This document shows positions 22,807-34,359 of a stretch of 64,000 bases of DNA, one piece after another (position 1 is the stretch's first letter; the number at the start of each line of letters is the position of its first letter). The stretch comes from Aphrophora alni. Taxonomy: Eukaryota; Arthropoda; Insecta; Hemiptera; Aphrophoridae. Made by a program: the position numbers and the translations under genes. The notes under the pieces were generated by a model. That model made no database searches. It saw only the letters and a list, made by a program, of their open reading frames with translations, and was not told the origin of the DNA. The stretch is from positions 16,513,757 to 16,577,756 of the forward strand of contig OY740771.1 in the NCBI GenBank assembly GCA_963513935.1, in the 5' to 3' direction.

Positions 22807-23538
22807 TTAGAAATTAGAGCCATAATTCAGTTAGGAAAATAGTCTAAGTTCTTTTAAAGAAGTCGGAAGGATAACAACTATTATGACAGAGCTAGTAAAC
22901 TGACAGCTTGCCTTGTAAGTGAGGTGGATTTCACAAATTGAGAAGTGTATATAAACCTTTTGGTGGGAACAAACAAGAGCAATCATTCCAGTTGGAATTC
23001 AAATTGAGAAGTGTATATAAACCCTTGTGTGGGAAGAAAAGAGGTCAATCATTCAAGTTGGGAAGTGTATATAAACCTTTTAATGTAATAAATGAGGTCA
23101 ATCATTCTAGTTGAGAAGTGTATATAAACCTTCAGATGGGAAGAAAGGAGGTTAATCATTCAAGAGGGGACCGCCAGCAGATTTAAAAGATGGCCAGATA
23201 GACTTGGCGAGAGTAAGCTTCAGGGGGATTTATACCAGACAGCGGAAAAATACACGAAGACATATTAAAGGTGAGCAAGTATAAGTAAAGGAACTTGTAA
23301 TTATTCAAAAATAACGTAGAGTCAGGATTGTCTAGAGTCATAATAGTTGGAATTATTTTGGATTTAACATTTAATAATAATAACAATAAATATTTGATTG
23401 AAACAAGTAAATCTAAATGTGAAATAAATAAATAAAATGTATTAAGAGTAATAAAAGTAAATTTAGTAATTATAAACTATTTTATTGGACAAGAGTTTAT
23501 TGTAACTAAAGAACCCAGGTGGGAATCAATGGCCAATT
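22807..23538. mobile_element. 732-bp unclassified insertion inside the mariner
   Basis: The transposase reading stops at 22806 and resumes at 23546, and the junctions share the 7-bp direct repeat CCTACTA (22800-22806 and 23539-23545). The insert starts TTAGAAATTAG and ends GGCCAATT, so it lacks TG...CA LTR ends and clear inverted ends. It holds the TATA/Inr array, a transcribed-looking stretch after it, and AATAAATAAATAAAATG near 23425. It could be a solo LTR with eroded ends, a SINE-like or promoter-containing retroelement, or a nonautonomous DNA element. Confidence 0.55.
22935..23165 (+). promoter_or_regulatory. Four tandem TATA plus Inr core-promoter units
   Basis: Four imperfect repeats of GAAGTGTATATAAACC...AATCATTC. 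TATAAA starts at 22950, 23016, 23070 and 23123. The A of the following TCATTC (an arthropod Inr-like word) is at 22985, 23051, 23104 and 23158. TATA-to-Inr distances are 35, 35, 34 and 35 although the repeat period varies (66, 54, 53 bp). That looks like a functional constraint. The presumed transcript would run right into GGGGACCGCCAGCAG. Confidence 0.6.
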
Positions 23539-23545
23539 CCTACTA

Positions 23546-23785
23546 CTACCTCTCAGCTTATGACGACTTTTTACTCTGGGAGCATCTAAAGGTTGTAGTA
23601 TTAAAATATAGGGCGAGAACAATTAATGATGATGAAAAGCTGTTATCTGGTAAGAAATTGCAGCGATACCACAGGAAATAGCCATACAAGTGATGCATAA
23701 CTTCTGGGTGAGGTTGCATAATTGGATAGGTAATGGAGGTTGGAACATAGACGATATGATTTCCAAAACAACATAATTAATTATA
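23546..23785 (+). pseudogene. mariner transposase remnant, C-terminal part
   Basis: Continues the transposase broken at 22806. LSAYDDFLLWEHLKVVVLKYRARTINDDE corresponds, in separate short stretches, to the family's block after the third acidic residue (DFFLWG.LK.KVY...RPRTI..L). After a frame change IPQEIAIQVMHNF and IGNGGWNIDDMIF match the usual C terminus. Stops and frameshifts make it non-functional. Confidence 0.75.
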
Positions 23786-23892
23786 AATAGTAAACATTGT
23801 TCTTTTATATTATAACAATATTTTGTTTAACTTCTATGATGTCTGTTTTATTAACTATTCATAATAGGGAGATATTTCTGCTGGACCCTGTA

Positions 23893-26039
23893 TAAAATTA
23901 TATAGTTAGTTTCCCTTTTATGAATTGCATACAATATAATTACCTTAATTCTGTGGTAAAATCTTTACAATTGTTGTGATTTGCTGGAAATCCTTAATAG
24001 AAGTTGCTCATGTGGCTACGTAATTTTAATGAGTCATACTCAAATTTACTTTTACAATATTATTATATGTATTTTAAATATACTCATAAGTGATTGTGCA
24101 AATATTAAAGTTTGGTGTTTTTATAAATTCAATAAATATATTTTTCATGTATTTAAGCATGAAAAAACTACCAGTGAGAAGCAAAGCAGTGCTGTAGCAT
24201 TACAGAATAAGCGATGCAAAAACTCATTATACAAACTCATTCACCCCCAAAACCAAATAAAAATAAAGCAAAATTAATTGTCACCAGAAAAGCCTGTTTG
24301 TTAGTTATTGGTAAAAAAAAATTTAAAATCGGCCTTGAGACTAATAAAATACTTATCTTCTTAAAATTAACTTTACCGATTTTGTTCAAATAGTACAATG
24401 TTAAGATTAAAGACACAAACCTCGTGTGTAAAATTGAAAGCAAAGAAAATAATAGTTCAGGAAAAATTGACAAAAATAAACCTTGATTTTAATTTAATTC
24501 AACTCTATTAGTCCTTGTGAAAAATTTACATTTGTATAAGACGAGTCAAAAAATTCAAAAAATAAAGTTTAATCAAATACAACTTACACTGTTACATGTT
24601 TAAAGCACAAGCAAACCAAGTTTAGGCTCTTGGTTCATTTTCACTTTTTGACTGTCAACTACCGAAATGACAATTTTGGTGCCCATCACTTTTAGTTCAT
24701 TTTTATTTGGTTTTGGGGAAGATTGGGTGGGAAAGATTGAAAACGTTTTTGCACCATTTATTTAAAATTGTTTAGTTTATTTTAGACCTGAATAGTACTG
24801 TTTTATAAATTGTGGATCAATATCATAATAGGGTCAATGTTCTTTATTTATTTCATTTTAATTACATTTTTTGATAACCTCGTTTGAAAATGCATTAGAG
24901 TATTTGGATAATTCTTAAAATCTTGTTGGTAGCTACCAATTAACAATTACTTATTATTTTCAACTTCTTTATAAATATACTTTAAATAATATAACATATG
25001 TATTGCGACGGACAGTGCGCAAAAGCTTGCCTAAGCCACTCGTAGTGACGTCAACTTTGCGACGACAGAGAGTGCAAACTTTGCACAACGTTTTCTGTCT
25101 GTAGGATTGCCCTACTTTGTCACAAAATAAAGAGATTATATCACCTACTGGAAGTTTAAGGCAAATTAATTTCAATAGCCTAGGTGATATAACTCTGGTT
25201 AGGATAACTATGTCTATAGTCACCTTAACGAAAACTATTTTATAAAATTTCTTCCAGTTACTGAAGTTACTATTAACTTTAAATATGCTCAGCTCAGTAA
25301 TTAATTTTAATTTTATTCGATGATCTCTGAGGAGTGAGAACTGTGGAACTGACCTTAGAATAATTCAATTATTTGTGCTTAGTGAACCTTCTATATTGAT
25401 CATACACTGAAAACAACTTATCATATAGGATACTCAGATAATAGGAATTTCTTGAACAAGGTAAATTATTTATAAATTTTTTTAATTATAAATCAAAAGA
25501 AAATTTATTCAACAAAAATAACTCAAAATTCTTCATGGTTTCTTTCCACTACTAAATAAAATTTTAAAGTCTAAATTTACTATTTACATCCACTTATTAC
25601 TTCTTTTAGGTAGAACCATTTATTCTTTATTTAAGCTTTTATCTATTTTATTTAGTTTTACTTAATTATCCTTTCAATTAATTTTATTATTTAATTATAA
25701 AAATGATTTTATGTATTTAATTTACAAGATTAATTATTTCATATTTTGAAAAACCTAATTAACTATCTCAACCCAGTATCAATAATTATTTGAATTTAAC
25801 TCAGGCAATTTTTTGGATAGGGGACATCGTAACGTTGTTGACAGACCTTTTATTACTGCGACCCTTGACTCTGAACTGCTTTCCCAGGAATGTTGATGGA
25901 AATACAGCCTCCCTGAAGTCCGGTTCTCGTTGGTATAGCTGACCGTCTCCCGTGGTTTGATTCTGCCTAGTTGAATTTTCCTGGTTTAAATTTCCTTGAA
26001 GTCTTCTAGTGCCTTCCCTGGTTTGATCTTCGCTTAATT
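23893..26039. other. Non-coding AT-rich stretch
   Basis: No supported gene. A block near 24234-24310 resembles 40497-40565 at low identity (CTCATT...AAACCAAATAAAAA...TCACC), probably an old dispersed repeat. 25800-26039 is less AT-rich but shows no coding frame. Confidence 0.45.
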
Positions 26040-27732
26040 ATTCCAGTAGTTTCTCAAAATCCATTTGGTGTTCCAGTTGTTTCCATTACATCGATCCTGT
26101 GATTGTCGTTACGTCATTTACTATTGTTTAGACGCCTTAGCTATATGCATCACTTATAGCCTATTTCAATTAAATTGTTCGGCTGTTTTTTTCACTATCT
26201 GTAATGAAAACTGATATAACACTGTCTCTGTACATTCAGTTAACTTGTAAATAAGTTCGAATGATTTTAATAGAAACTGTTCGTTGAAATATTATATTGC
26301 ATAATATTTCTATTAATTAAAATGTTCACTGCTAGTTTAATACATTTCAAACCACTGGTTTTGTAATACTGCTTTCAAGAGAAAATTTATAAGTGTTTAG
26401 CACATCTTTACACAAGAGAAAATTAAAACTGTTCACTGTAGCACATCTATACTATAGAGAAAATATAAAGTGAGTGATCTCGTCGTACATCTCTCCTCCA
26501 GAGAAAAATTCCATAATGTCCGCCTCCGCTTCTGTAAGCTCCTTTTATCAACAGTTTTGCCGCCTCCGGGATACCAACTATTTAACTTCTTTTCTATACA
26601 TTTTTCGCCATCTCGCAATGCAACTTGTATTTTTTTCTGAAGTTCTTGGGTTGGTACTACCCCCACTAACTTCCTAGTATGACGTTTCATCTTACTATCT
26701 TTTACTCCCTCTACAGGCATACTGTCCTATTGTTTTATTTATTTTCCCTGGAACTTCTCTGAAACTTGTTTTACAGGATTGCGGTTTTCGTAGTCTTATT
26801 CCTTGTACTTTTTCCTTTCTTCTCAAAGTTGTGTGATGGTCGTGCGACGTTTGGTTTGCCTATGGCGCGACTTTTCGTTTTCCGCGGTTTTTCTTCGCGG
26901 AAACTCTTCTGTTTTTGTGAAAAAATGTTTTTTTCTTTTTTCACATATGTTGGTTATGGTTTTAATATCTACTAGCCAAAATTTCATTTCTGTCCGATAA
27001 TTTTTCTTTTGCTTTTGGGACTCGTAGATTTGCCTATTTTAACATTTACTTTTGGATTTGAAATTTTACTTGATAATTGATACTTTAGCTTGAGATTTAC
27101 AATTTTATTTTATTATTACCTTCTTAACACTAGGTCATTTCTTTTATCACCTTTTTTCTTTTATTTTAAGCTTAATATAGGTGTGAACTTCTTCACCTAT
27201 TATTTTAATTAATTAACAATTTTACAAAATTATATCTTATAAAACTTTTAGTCTATTATAACTTGTATACTTTTTCATTTTTACCTTTTCATTTTTTCAG
27301 GTGCTTTTTCACCTTCAAACTTTAACAATTATCTCTAACTTTTAAAATACCAAACATTTCTTAATTTGTTATTTAACATTTTTTATTTGTCTTCTTTTAC
27401 TCTTTTCAAAAATATCTCTATAATTTACTTTTGATCAAATTTGAGAATTTTCTATAACTTTAATCCTTTCTAACTTTACCATTTTTTAATTTATAAAATT
27501 GTGATTTCCATGGCCAATGTTAACACCTCACGTGTTTCACATTCACCCATAAAATTCATCAATTTTATTATTTTAATTAACACCTCATTCTCTCATAAAA
27601 TAACTACTTTTTCATAAGTCTTTTCAACAACTTGAAACAAGCTCAGGGACAAAAGTCAAGGTCTATTGACACAGTACATCTGGCCTGGATTTGTCTTTTT
27701 CTAATCTATTTAGGTATAGGGTGCACCACAAC
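26040..27732. repeat. Long direct repeat A, copy 1
   Basis: 1693 bp repeated almost exactly at 29834-31524. I count about five differences by eye (for example TATCAACAG/TATCGACAG, GCATACTG/GCATATTG, a 2-base deletion after CAAACT). Copy 1 begins at ATTCCAGTAG and ends at GCACCACAAC. No inverted or TG...CA ends are evident. A minus-strand 95-codon frame at 26433-26720 is preserved in both copies. Confidence 0.9.
26433..26720 (-). CDS. Hypothetical 95-residue frame in repeat A
   Basis: Starts with ATG at 26720 (MPVEGVKDSKMKRHTRKL) and is basic and hydrophilic, with the word VPTQELQKKIQVALRDGEKC. Its composition is more protein-like than the surrounding noise, and it is unchanged in copy 2 (30227-30514), but the copies are too similar for that to show selection. 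I do not recognise the protein. It may be part of a decayed element or chance. Confidence 0.25.
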   Translation of the reverse strand: MPVEGVKDSKMKRHTRKLVGVVPTQELQKKIQVALRDGEKCIEKKLNSWYPGGGKTVDKRSLQKRRRTLWNFSLEERCTTRSLTLYFLYSIDVLQ

Positions 27733-29465
27733 TTCTGTTATGAAATCTTGATTTTTGCATTTTATTGCAAAACTCAATTTTTCATTCATTGCATAAGGTT
27801 ACACCGTTGCAGTATATATTGAAACAAGATAGACATGTTAAATGATTATTTTTTTTAAAAAAAGCTTATAATACTATTGAAAATACCTGAATAGTTATAA
27901 TAGTCTACACATATATGTAATAAAAAATGTTTTCTATAAGAGTAAACATGATGTGTCCCTCCTTAACCAATAAGCTAATCTAAAACCACTTTAGTCTATA
28001 ATACTTACCATGCTGGTAAATCCATTAAAATTTCTTCTTGTTCTTCAAGAGGCTCTTCCTTTACCACAATCGATTCCATTCTGTATAAAACAAAAGTTAT
28101 TTAGTTTATTCAATATATAAAATCTGGATAGACAGTCAACCCAATGTTTTAAAGTAGCCTATTTATGTGTGCACCTTGAAGAAACAGGAGAAATGGAAAC
28201 GGGAACAAACAACATAGCAGGGCAGCTATATGTTATCTTACTTGATGCTACTACCTCCCTTTTTATCTTTAAATAAGGATTATCAACTCATACTCATCTG
28301 TGTATCAAAATTATCTACAAAGCAACATGCTAATCAGTGGTAGTGAGTAATTACGAGGCGGAATTTAAAAGCAAAAACTGATCGATTATTAAGAGCAAAT
28401 GGTATTTGTTCATGCAGCATGCAGTCATTTCAACTTGTCCATTGGGCATATAGGCTAATCACCATAATATGTTACAGTCCATTGTCGTTTCCTATACATG
28501 ACAGTAGGTTTATAACCTGTATGAAATTAATAATCTCAACAGTTGTGATATGAGATCACTGATTAAATTTCTAAACGCAAGAGGCATTTGCACAACCATT
28601 ATCGTGACAGAGAAACATTCCTGAACTCAACAATACCGTTGTCAATTTTGAATGGCATGTCATAGTTTAGATAGTAATTCACAATAGACTTGGATTGTGA
28701 TGGTTGTTCGAGGCCCTATGAAGTATTTTGAAGACATTTAAATTGATTTTCTTTTTTGAATAAAGAATAAATTTGCTTGACTTTTTTAGTTTCGGTGAAC
28801 TAGAATGATGGTACTAAATAAATTGTTGTTACGACTCAGCATTGACATACAAAATATATGTTTTGTGATGGTATGAGGGGAAAAATTGTTTCCCTCTCTA
28901 TGAAAGTGTCACAAAAAGCATGTGCAGACATTAAACTTTGGTTTTTGTGAGCACTTGTCAACATTTTCAGCACCCACAATTTATGATAGCCTGAAGTGTT
29001 GATCTCAATTCTGAACAATCGTAACTTTGAAAGTTATAGAAGTTCTATGAAAAGATCACTAATCGTAAAGTGATCATTTCATTTCACATTTGCATTCACA
29101 CGCTCAGATAAACAGTCAGTCCAGATGGTAGGCTTACTACTCCTCTTTTCAGTATTGAGCCACGAATTCTGCTATGAAAATTTATGAAATCAAACTATTT
29201 ACCTTATATGCAAATACATTAGTTCAGTAGAAAATAAGAAATATAAAAAAATGAAATCCAGTTCAGGTTACGAATCCCTACTTTAATATTTATGACTACA
29301 TTAGTTAAGTTAATGAACGTGTGAACACTTGTTTTATTAGTTCTGGCAAATTAACTATATATATGATGTATGTATTACAGTTGTATGATTATAGGCTTTC
29401 ATAACCAGACCTATATTTAACCTAACAACATCTGGATTACGTTGTTTTCAATATGTTATTTGATA
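27733..29465. other. Mostly non-coding, with one candidate exon
   Basis: Unique AT-rich sequence. The only supported feature is the small minus-strand exon at 28009-28080. No further exon of that gene was recognised at lower coordinates in this window. Confidence 0.5.
28009..28080 (-). CDS. Candidate first coding exon of a zinc-finger-type gene
   Basis: On the minus strand an acceptor (TTTTATACAG) is followed by A and then ATG (28079). The exon encodes 23 codons, MESIVVKEEPLEEQEEILM then DLPA, plus two bases, and ends CATG before a good donor GTAAGTAT. VKEEPLEE is a SUMO-acceptor-like acidic motif, and such short first exons are common at the start of arthropod C2H2 zinc-finger genes. The exon is phase 2 at its 3' edge. 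Downstream exons would lie at lower coordinates on the plus map; none was recognised, so they may lie far away or be lost. The function is inferred only from this motif style. Confidence 0.5.
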
Positions 29466-29831
29466 GTAAAGAAATGTATTTTGAGACTTGAAAAGTGTCT
29501 TCCGAAGAAAAAAAATCAGATAGTTTGAAAATAAAGTAAATAGTTAAGGATTTCATTATTTTTTGATTGTATAATTACCATTTTACATAGGATTACTGTT
29601 TTTGGATCGGAATTGAGAAAGTTATATATGATTTAAGTTAACACTTCTATATTGGATAAATTATTGAAATGGTTCAATAATATCTTCAAATCAGTAAATA
29701 TCATATTATGACATTTACAACCAACACAATATTTGATTAGTGGGACAAGTTAGGTTATGTACAATACATCTAGGTATTAAGAACTGACAGAAGTGTACAT
29801 AATGTTATTCACTGTTTTGGCAACCTGACTA
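29466..29831. repeat. 366-bp direct repeat B, left copy
   Basis: GTAAAGAAATG...CAACCTGACTA, the same length and, as far as I can read, identical to 31536-31901. The two copies bracket repeat A copy 2, separated from it by 2 and 11 filler bases. Confidence 0.9.
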
Positions 29832-29833
29832 GG

Positions 29834-31524
29834 ATTCCAGTAGTTTCTCAAAATCCATTTGGTGTTCCAGTTGTTTCCATTACATCGATCCTGTGATTGT
29901 CGTTACGTCATTTACTATTGTTTAGACGCCTTAGCTATATGCATCACTTATAGCCTATTTCAATTAAATTGTTCGGCTGTTTTTTTCACTATCTGTAATG
30001 AAAACTGATATAACACTGTCTCTGTACATTCAGTTAACTTGTAAATAAGTTCGAATGATTTTAATAGAAACTGTTCGTTGAAATATTATATTGCATAATA
30101 TTTCTATTAATTAAAATGTTCACTGCTAGTTTAATACATTTCAAACCACTGGTTTTGTAATACTGCTTTCAAGAGAAAATTTATAAGTGTTTAGCACATC
30201 TTTACACAAGAGAAAATTAAAACTGTTCACTGTAGCACATCTATACTATAGAGAAAATATAAAGTGAGTGATCTCGTCGTACATCTCTCCTCCAGAGAAA
30301 AATTCCATAATGTCCGCCTCCGCTTCTGTAAGCTCCTTTTATCGACAGTTTTGCCGCCTCCGGGATACCAACTATTTAACTTCTTTTCTATACATTTTTC
30401 GCCATCTCGCAATGCAACTTGTATTTTTTTCTGAAGTTCTTGGGTTGGTACTACCCCCACTAACTTCCTAGTATGACGTTTCATCTTACTATCTTTTACT
30501 CCCTCTACAGGCATATTGTCCTATTGTTTTATTTATTTTCCCTGGAACTTCTCTGAAACTTGTTTTACAGGATTGCGGTTTTCGTAGTCTTATTCCTTGT
30601 ACTTTTTCCTTTCTTCTCAAAGTTGTGTGATGGTCGTGCGACGTTTGGTTTGCCTATGGCGCGACTTTTCGTTTTCCGCGGTTTTTCTTCGCGGAAACTC
30701 TTCTGTTTTTGTGAAAAAATGTTTTTTTCTTTTTTCACATATGTTGGTTATGGTTTTAATATCTACTAGCCAAAATTTCATTTCTGTCCGATAATTTTTC
30801 TTTTGCTTTTGGGACTCGTAGATTTGCCTATTTTAACATTTACTTTTGGATTTGAAATTTTACTTGATAATTGATACTTTAGCTTGAGATTTACAATTTT
30901 ATTTTATTATTACCTTCTTAACACTAGGTCATTTCTTTTATCACCTTTTTTCTTTTATTTTAAGCTTAATATAGGTGTGAACTTCTTCACCTATTATTTT
31001 AATTAATTAACAATTTTACAAAATTATATCTTATAAAACTTTTAGTCTATTATAACTTGTATACTTTTTCATTTTTACCTTTTCATTTTTTCAGGTGCTT
31101 TTTCACCTTCAAACTAACAATTATCTCTAACTTTTAAAATACCAAACATTTCTTAATTTGTTATTTAACATTTTTTATTTATCTTCTTTTACTCTTTTCA
31201 AAAATATCTCTATAATTTACTTTTGATCAAATTTGAGAATTTTCTATAACTTTAATCCTTTCTAACTTTACCATTTTTTAATTTATAAAATTGTGATTTC
31301 CATGGCCAATGTTAACACCTCACGTGTTTCACATTCACCCATAAAATTCATCAATTTTATTATTTTAATTAACACCTCATTCTCTCATAAAATAACTACT
31401 TTTTCATAAGTCTTTTCAACAACTTGAAACAAGCTCAGGGACAAAAGTCAAGGTCTATTGACACAGTACATCTGGCCTGGATTTGTCTTTTTCTAATCTA
31501 TTTAAGTATAGGGTGCACCACAAC
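29834..31524. repeat. Long direct repeat A, copy 2
   Basis: 1691-bp near-identical copy of 26040-27732, in the same orientation, lying between the two B repeats. It includes the same minus-strand 95-codon frame (30227-30514). Confidence 0.9.
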
Positions 31525-31535
31525 CCTATAGAAAT

Positions 31536-31901
31536 GTAAAGAAATGTATTTTGAGACTTGAAAAGTGTCTTCCGAAGAAAAAAAATCAGATAGTTTGAAA
31601 ATAAAGTAAATAGTTAAGGATTTCATTATTTTTTGATTGTATAATTACCATTTTACATAGGATTACTGTTTTTGGATCGGAATTGAGAAAGTTATATATG
31701 ATTTAAGTTAACACTTCTATATTGGATAAATTATTGAAATGGTTCAATAATATCTTCAAATCAGTAAATATCATATTATGACATTTACAACCAACACAAT
31801 ATTTGATTAGTGGGACAAGTTAGGTTATGTACAATACATCTAGGTATTAAGAACTGACAGAAGTGTACATAATGTTATTCACTGTTTTGGCAACCTGACT
31901 A
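31536..31901. repeat. 366-bp direct repeat B, right copy
   Basis: Copy of 29466-29831. It continues into unique sequence (ATTGTATCATG), so this side probably represents the original downstream context of B. Confidence 0.9.
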
Positions 31902-33985
31902 ATTGTATCATGTAATTTGTTATTTTTTAGATAATTATTGATCAGCTGTGAACTGTTTAATAAAAAAAGAAGATGTTTGATAACTAATTGTTGTTAAATA
32001 GATAGTTTTTATGGGGAATAAAAGAAAACTTGAATCATTACATGTAATATTATAATTCTTAAGTTAATTATTTATGAATAGGCTAGATATTTCAACTTAA
32101 TCATACATTCTATTTCTGACTTGAAAGACCTTGAGGGACCATGCATTACCCTATAAAGAACAGATAAATACTTCGTTAATGAAGAGTAGGCCTAGTGGTG
32201 TGAATGTGAATATTTCGATTGATTGATAAGACTCAAACCAACTTACGTTCTCGTGGATCAGGAAAATGATTAATTTACTATCTTTACAATTACGCAGAAT
32301 TTTTCTGAATGTAAAAATTAAAAAATTTACTCTCTTCAGATAGATCAAAAGAACACGTGAACATCTCCTTCTGGGCTTCTGGGCGCTGGTCACACATAGT
32401 AAAATTTGCGTCTTGTGCTTGTGTCTAAATTGTTAGAAACACCGTTACTGAGGGGGAGTACCTAATCTAGGTACTGTTCAATGATTTAGTTATGGGCCTA
32501 ACAATTGTTTCATTTCGTTTTAGATAATAATTATTAATTAGCTAGTTTTAAGTAAAATTAAAAACACTTGGAACAAATATTAAGATGATCAAATGGTGGT
32601 TCAACGGAATCATACATTCATATTTCTGTATAACACATACAGTAATATTATTTTCATTTACAATAGTATGTGCAATATTTATCAAAATGTGCTTTTTACC
32701 ACTTTGTAGAGATCTTGTAGAACAGTAATAAATAATAAAACATTTTATAAATAACCGAGACAGTGTAAAATAGTTTTTAATTGATAAATCTTGGTTCTAA
32801 TCAAACTTTATTATTTTTGTTATGGAAGTGAATATCCATAATCTCTTTTTCACAGATCTGTAATCAAAGATGAACAAATGGCAAAATTGTCAACCACAGA
32901 TTCAAATTTTTAATGTAGAAATTTGTCCAATTCTTATTTTGTTTTGTTTTTTCAAATGTTGATAAGACTTGGAACTTTAACTAATTTATCTAAATAAAGC
33001 TATTCGTTTTCACAGTTATATAGTTTTGGGAGTTATCATTCAAAAGTGAGAATGATGGGGAGAGCAACTTAGAAAGTGAACTATTTAGGAATAGACTCAA
33101 ATTTGAGATTTCCATCAAATTTTGGTGAAATGAGAACGCTTTTTAAAAAATTAACATACTAAACTGGCTCTAAAAGATAGTTATGGGTTGAAAGTAAATT
33201 GAAGGGGGAGGGCTAATGAATCCAATGTCCAATTTTTTAGTTTTGTATCTTTTCAAATTTATAATTCTATTTAAAAAAAAATAGTTTACAAAGCAAAAAT
33301 AATTTTAGTTTAACTTGGTATTTAAGGAGGGAAACTTTCTCTTTCATCATCGCCTTTATAACACAAAATTTAAAAAAGATCATACAAGAGTGTTAGCGTC
33401 TCTTAAACAAGAGTTGGTCAAGTGAGACATGATAGGAAAGATGAAAGATCTAATCCAAGACTATAGATGAAAAAAAATGTGTAGATCTAACCAGGAACCT
33501 CGGGATTGTCAAGCCCATACCATACAGTCAATTAGAACTCAACAAGAATGTGGTCTTGACGAAAGTTTTTTTTTTTTAATTTTTACCTGAATACATTGTT
33601 GTAACTGAACAAAAATTACGAAACACACTAAACCTACTGTAATTTATAAATTAGCTGTTTCATGAAAACTTAAAACATGCCATCATTCGGTACCACAATA
33701 ACCAATTTTACAATTCCTGCCCTTTCTCTTAGCTCCACTCCTTTTTAGTCACTTGCTTCATTTGTGTAGTGATTTTATCTCATCAATTTGTATTTAGTCT
33801 TAGCCTTGACTGCCCAGGTCTAGTTTTAGGCTGGCATTATTTTCTTAGGCAAGCATAAAAAAAGTTTAGTTTTAGTTTCCAACATGGTTCGTGTTTTTAT
33901 CTTTTATGCTGTAGTGTTACACTTGATAACGAGAGTTGATTTATATTCTCGAAACGTTGTGTATTATAAATATCCTATCTATTTC
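31902..33985. other. Non-coding stretch before the P-type element
   Basis: No gene is supported. Near 33920 the phrase GATAACGAGAGTTG...TCTCGAAACGTTG resembles 3' tails of Penelope- or LINE-type elements (compare GCAAGGCGAAACAATTG near 57676), which suggests an old retroelement tail into which the P-type element inserted. Confidence 0.45.
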
Positions 33986-34018
33986 CAATGAATACATATA
34001 CTATAAGAAGCGCAACGC
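33986..34018 (+). repeat. Left terminal inverted repeat of the P-type element
   Basis: 33 bp that match the reverse complement of 39902-39934 without a mismatch. Beyond this the two ends diverge. Canonical P elements have 31-bp ends. Confidence 0.95.
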
Positions 34019-34071
34019 TTATGGAGAATAGTCAGCCTCGTTGGGTTGCCGCCAAAACGAGCTGAACGTGG

Positions 34072-34088
34072 CAGCCGCTAGGAGCGCT
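34072..34088. promoter_or_regulatory. Subterminal inverted motif, left
   Basis: CAGCCGCTAGGAGCGCT is the reverse complement of the right-side motif at 39825-39849, except that the right one carries about 8 extra bases in the middle. P elements have internal inverted repeats that act in transposition, so these may be equivalent transposase-binding or pairing sites. Confidence 0.45.
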
Positions 34089-34359
34089 GGTTGAAAGTTT
34101 CTCTCCTGGCCAGCGTGTGAGGGTGAGCGTATTTGAACTATTACATAAATTGCGACATATTATCCGTACCACTTGAAAGTTTCTGTATAAATAATGTAGT
34201 ATGCAGTGTTAATAATGTAGTGGTTAGTGTAAATAACGTTGTGTTAGTGTAATACTTTAGTGGATAGGACAAGTAATTTAGTGTAAATAATATACTTATG
34301 TATAGAAGTATATTGTGTACTTATTATTTGACTTATTATTTAGGCTACCATTATTCATA

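Larger units (their letters stand above)
21849..23890 (+). mobile_element. mariner-type transposon, dead and interrupted
   Basis: Inverted ends: the left end reads TA-CTGGGTCCAGGAGAAATAT (from 21847) and the right end, reverse-complemented, reads TA-CAGGGTCCAGCAGAAATAT (to 23892), each beside a TA target dinucleotide. Between them lie two pieces of one transposase reading the same way, separated by a 732-bp insertion. All frames are broken by stops. Confidence 0.8.
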
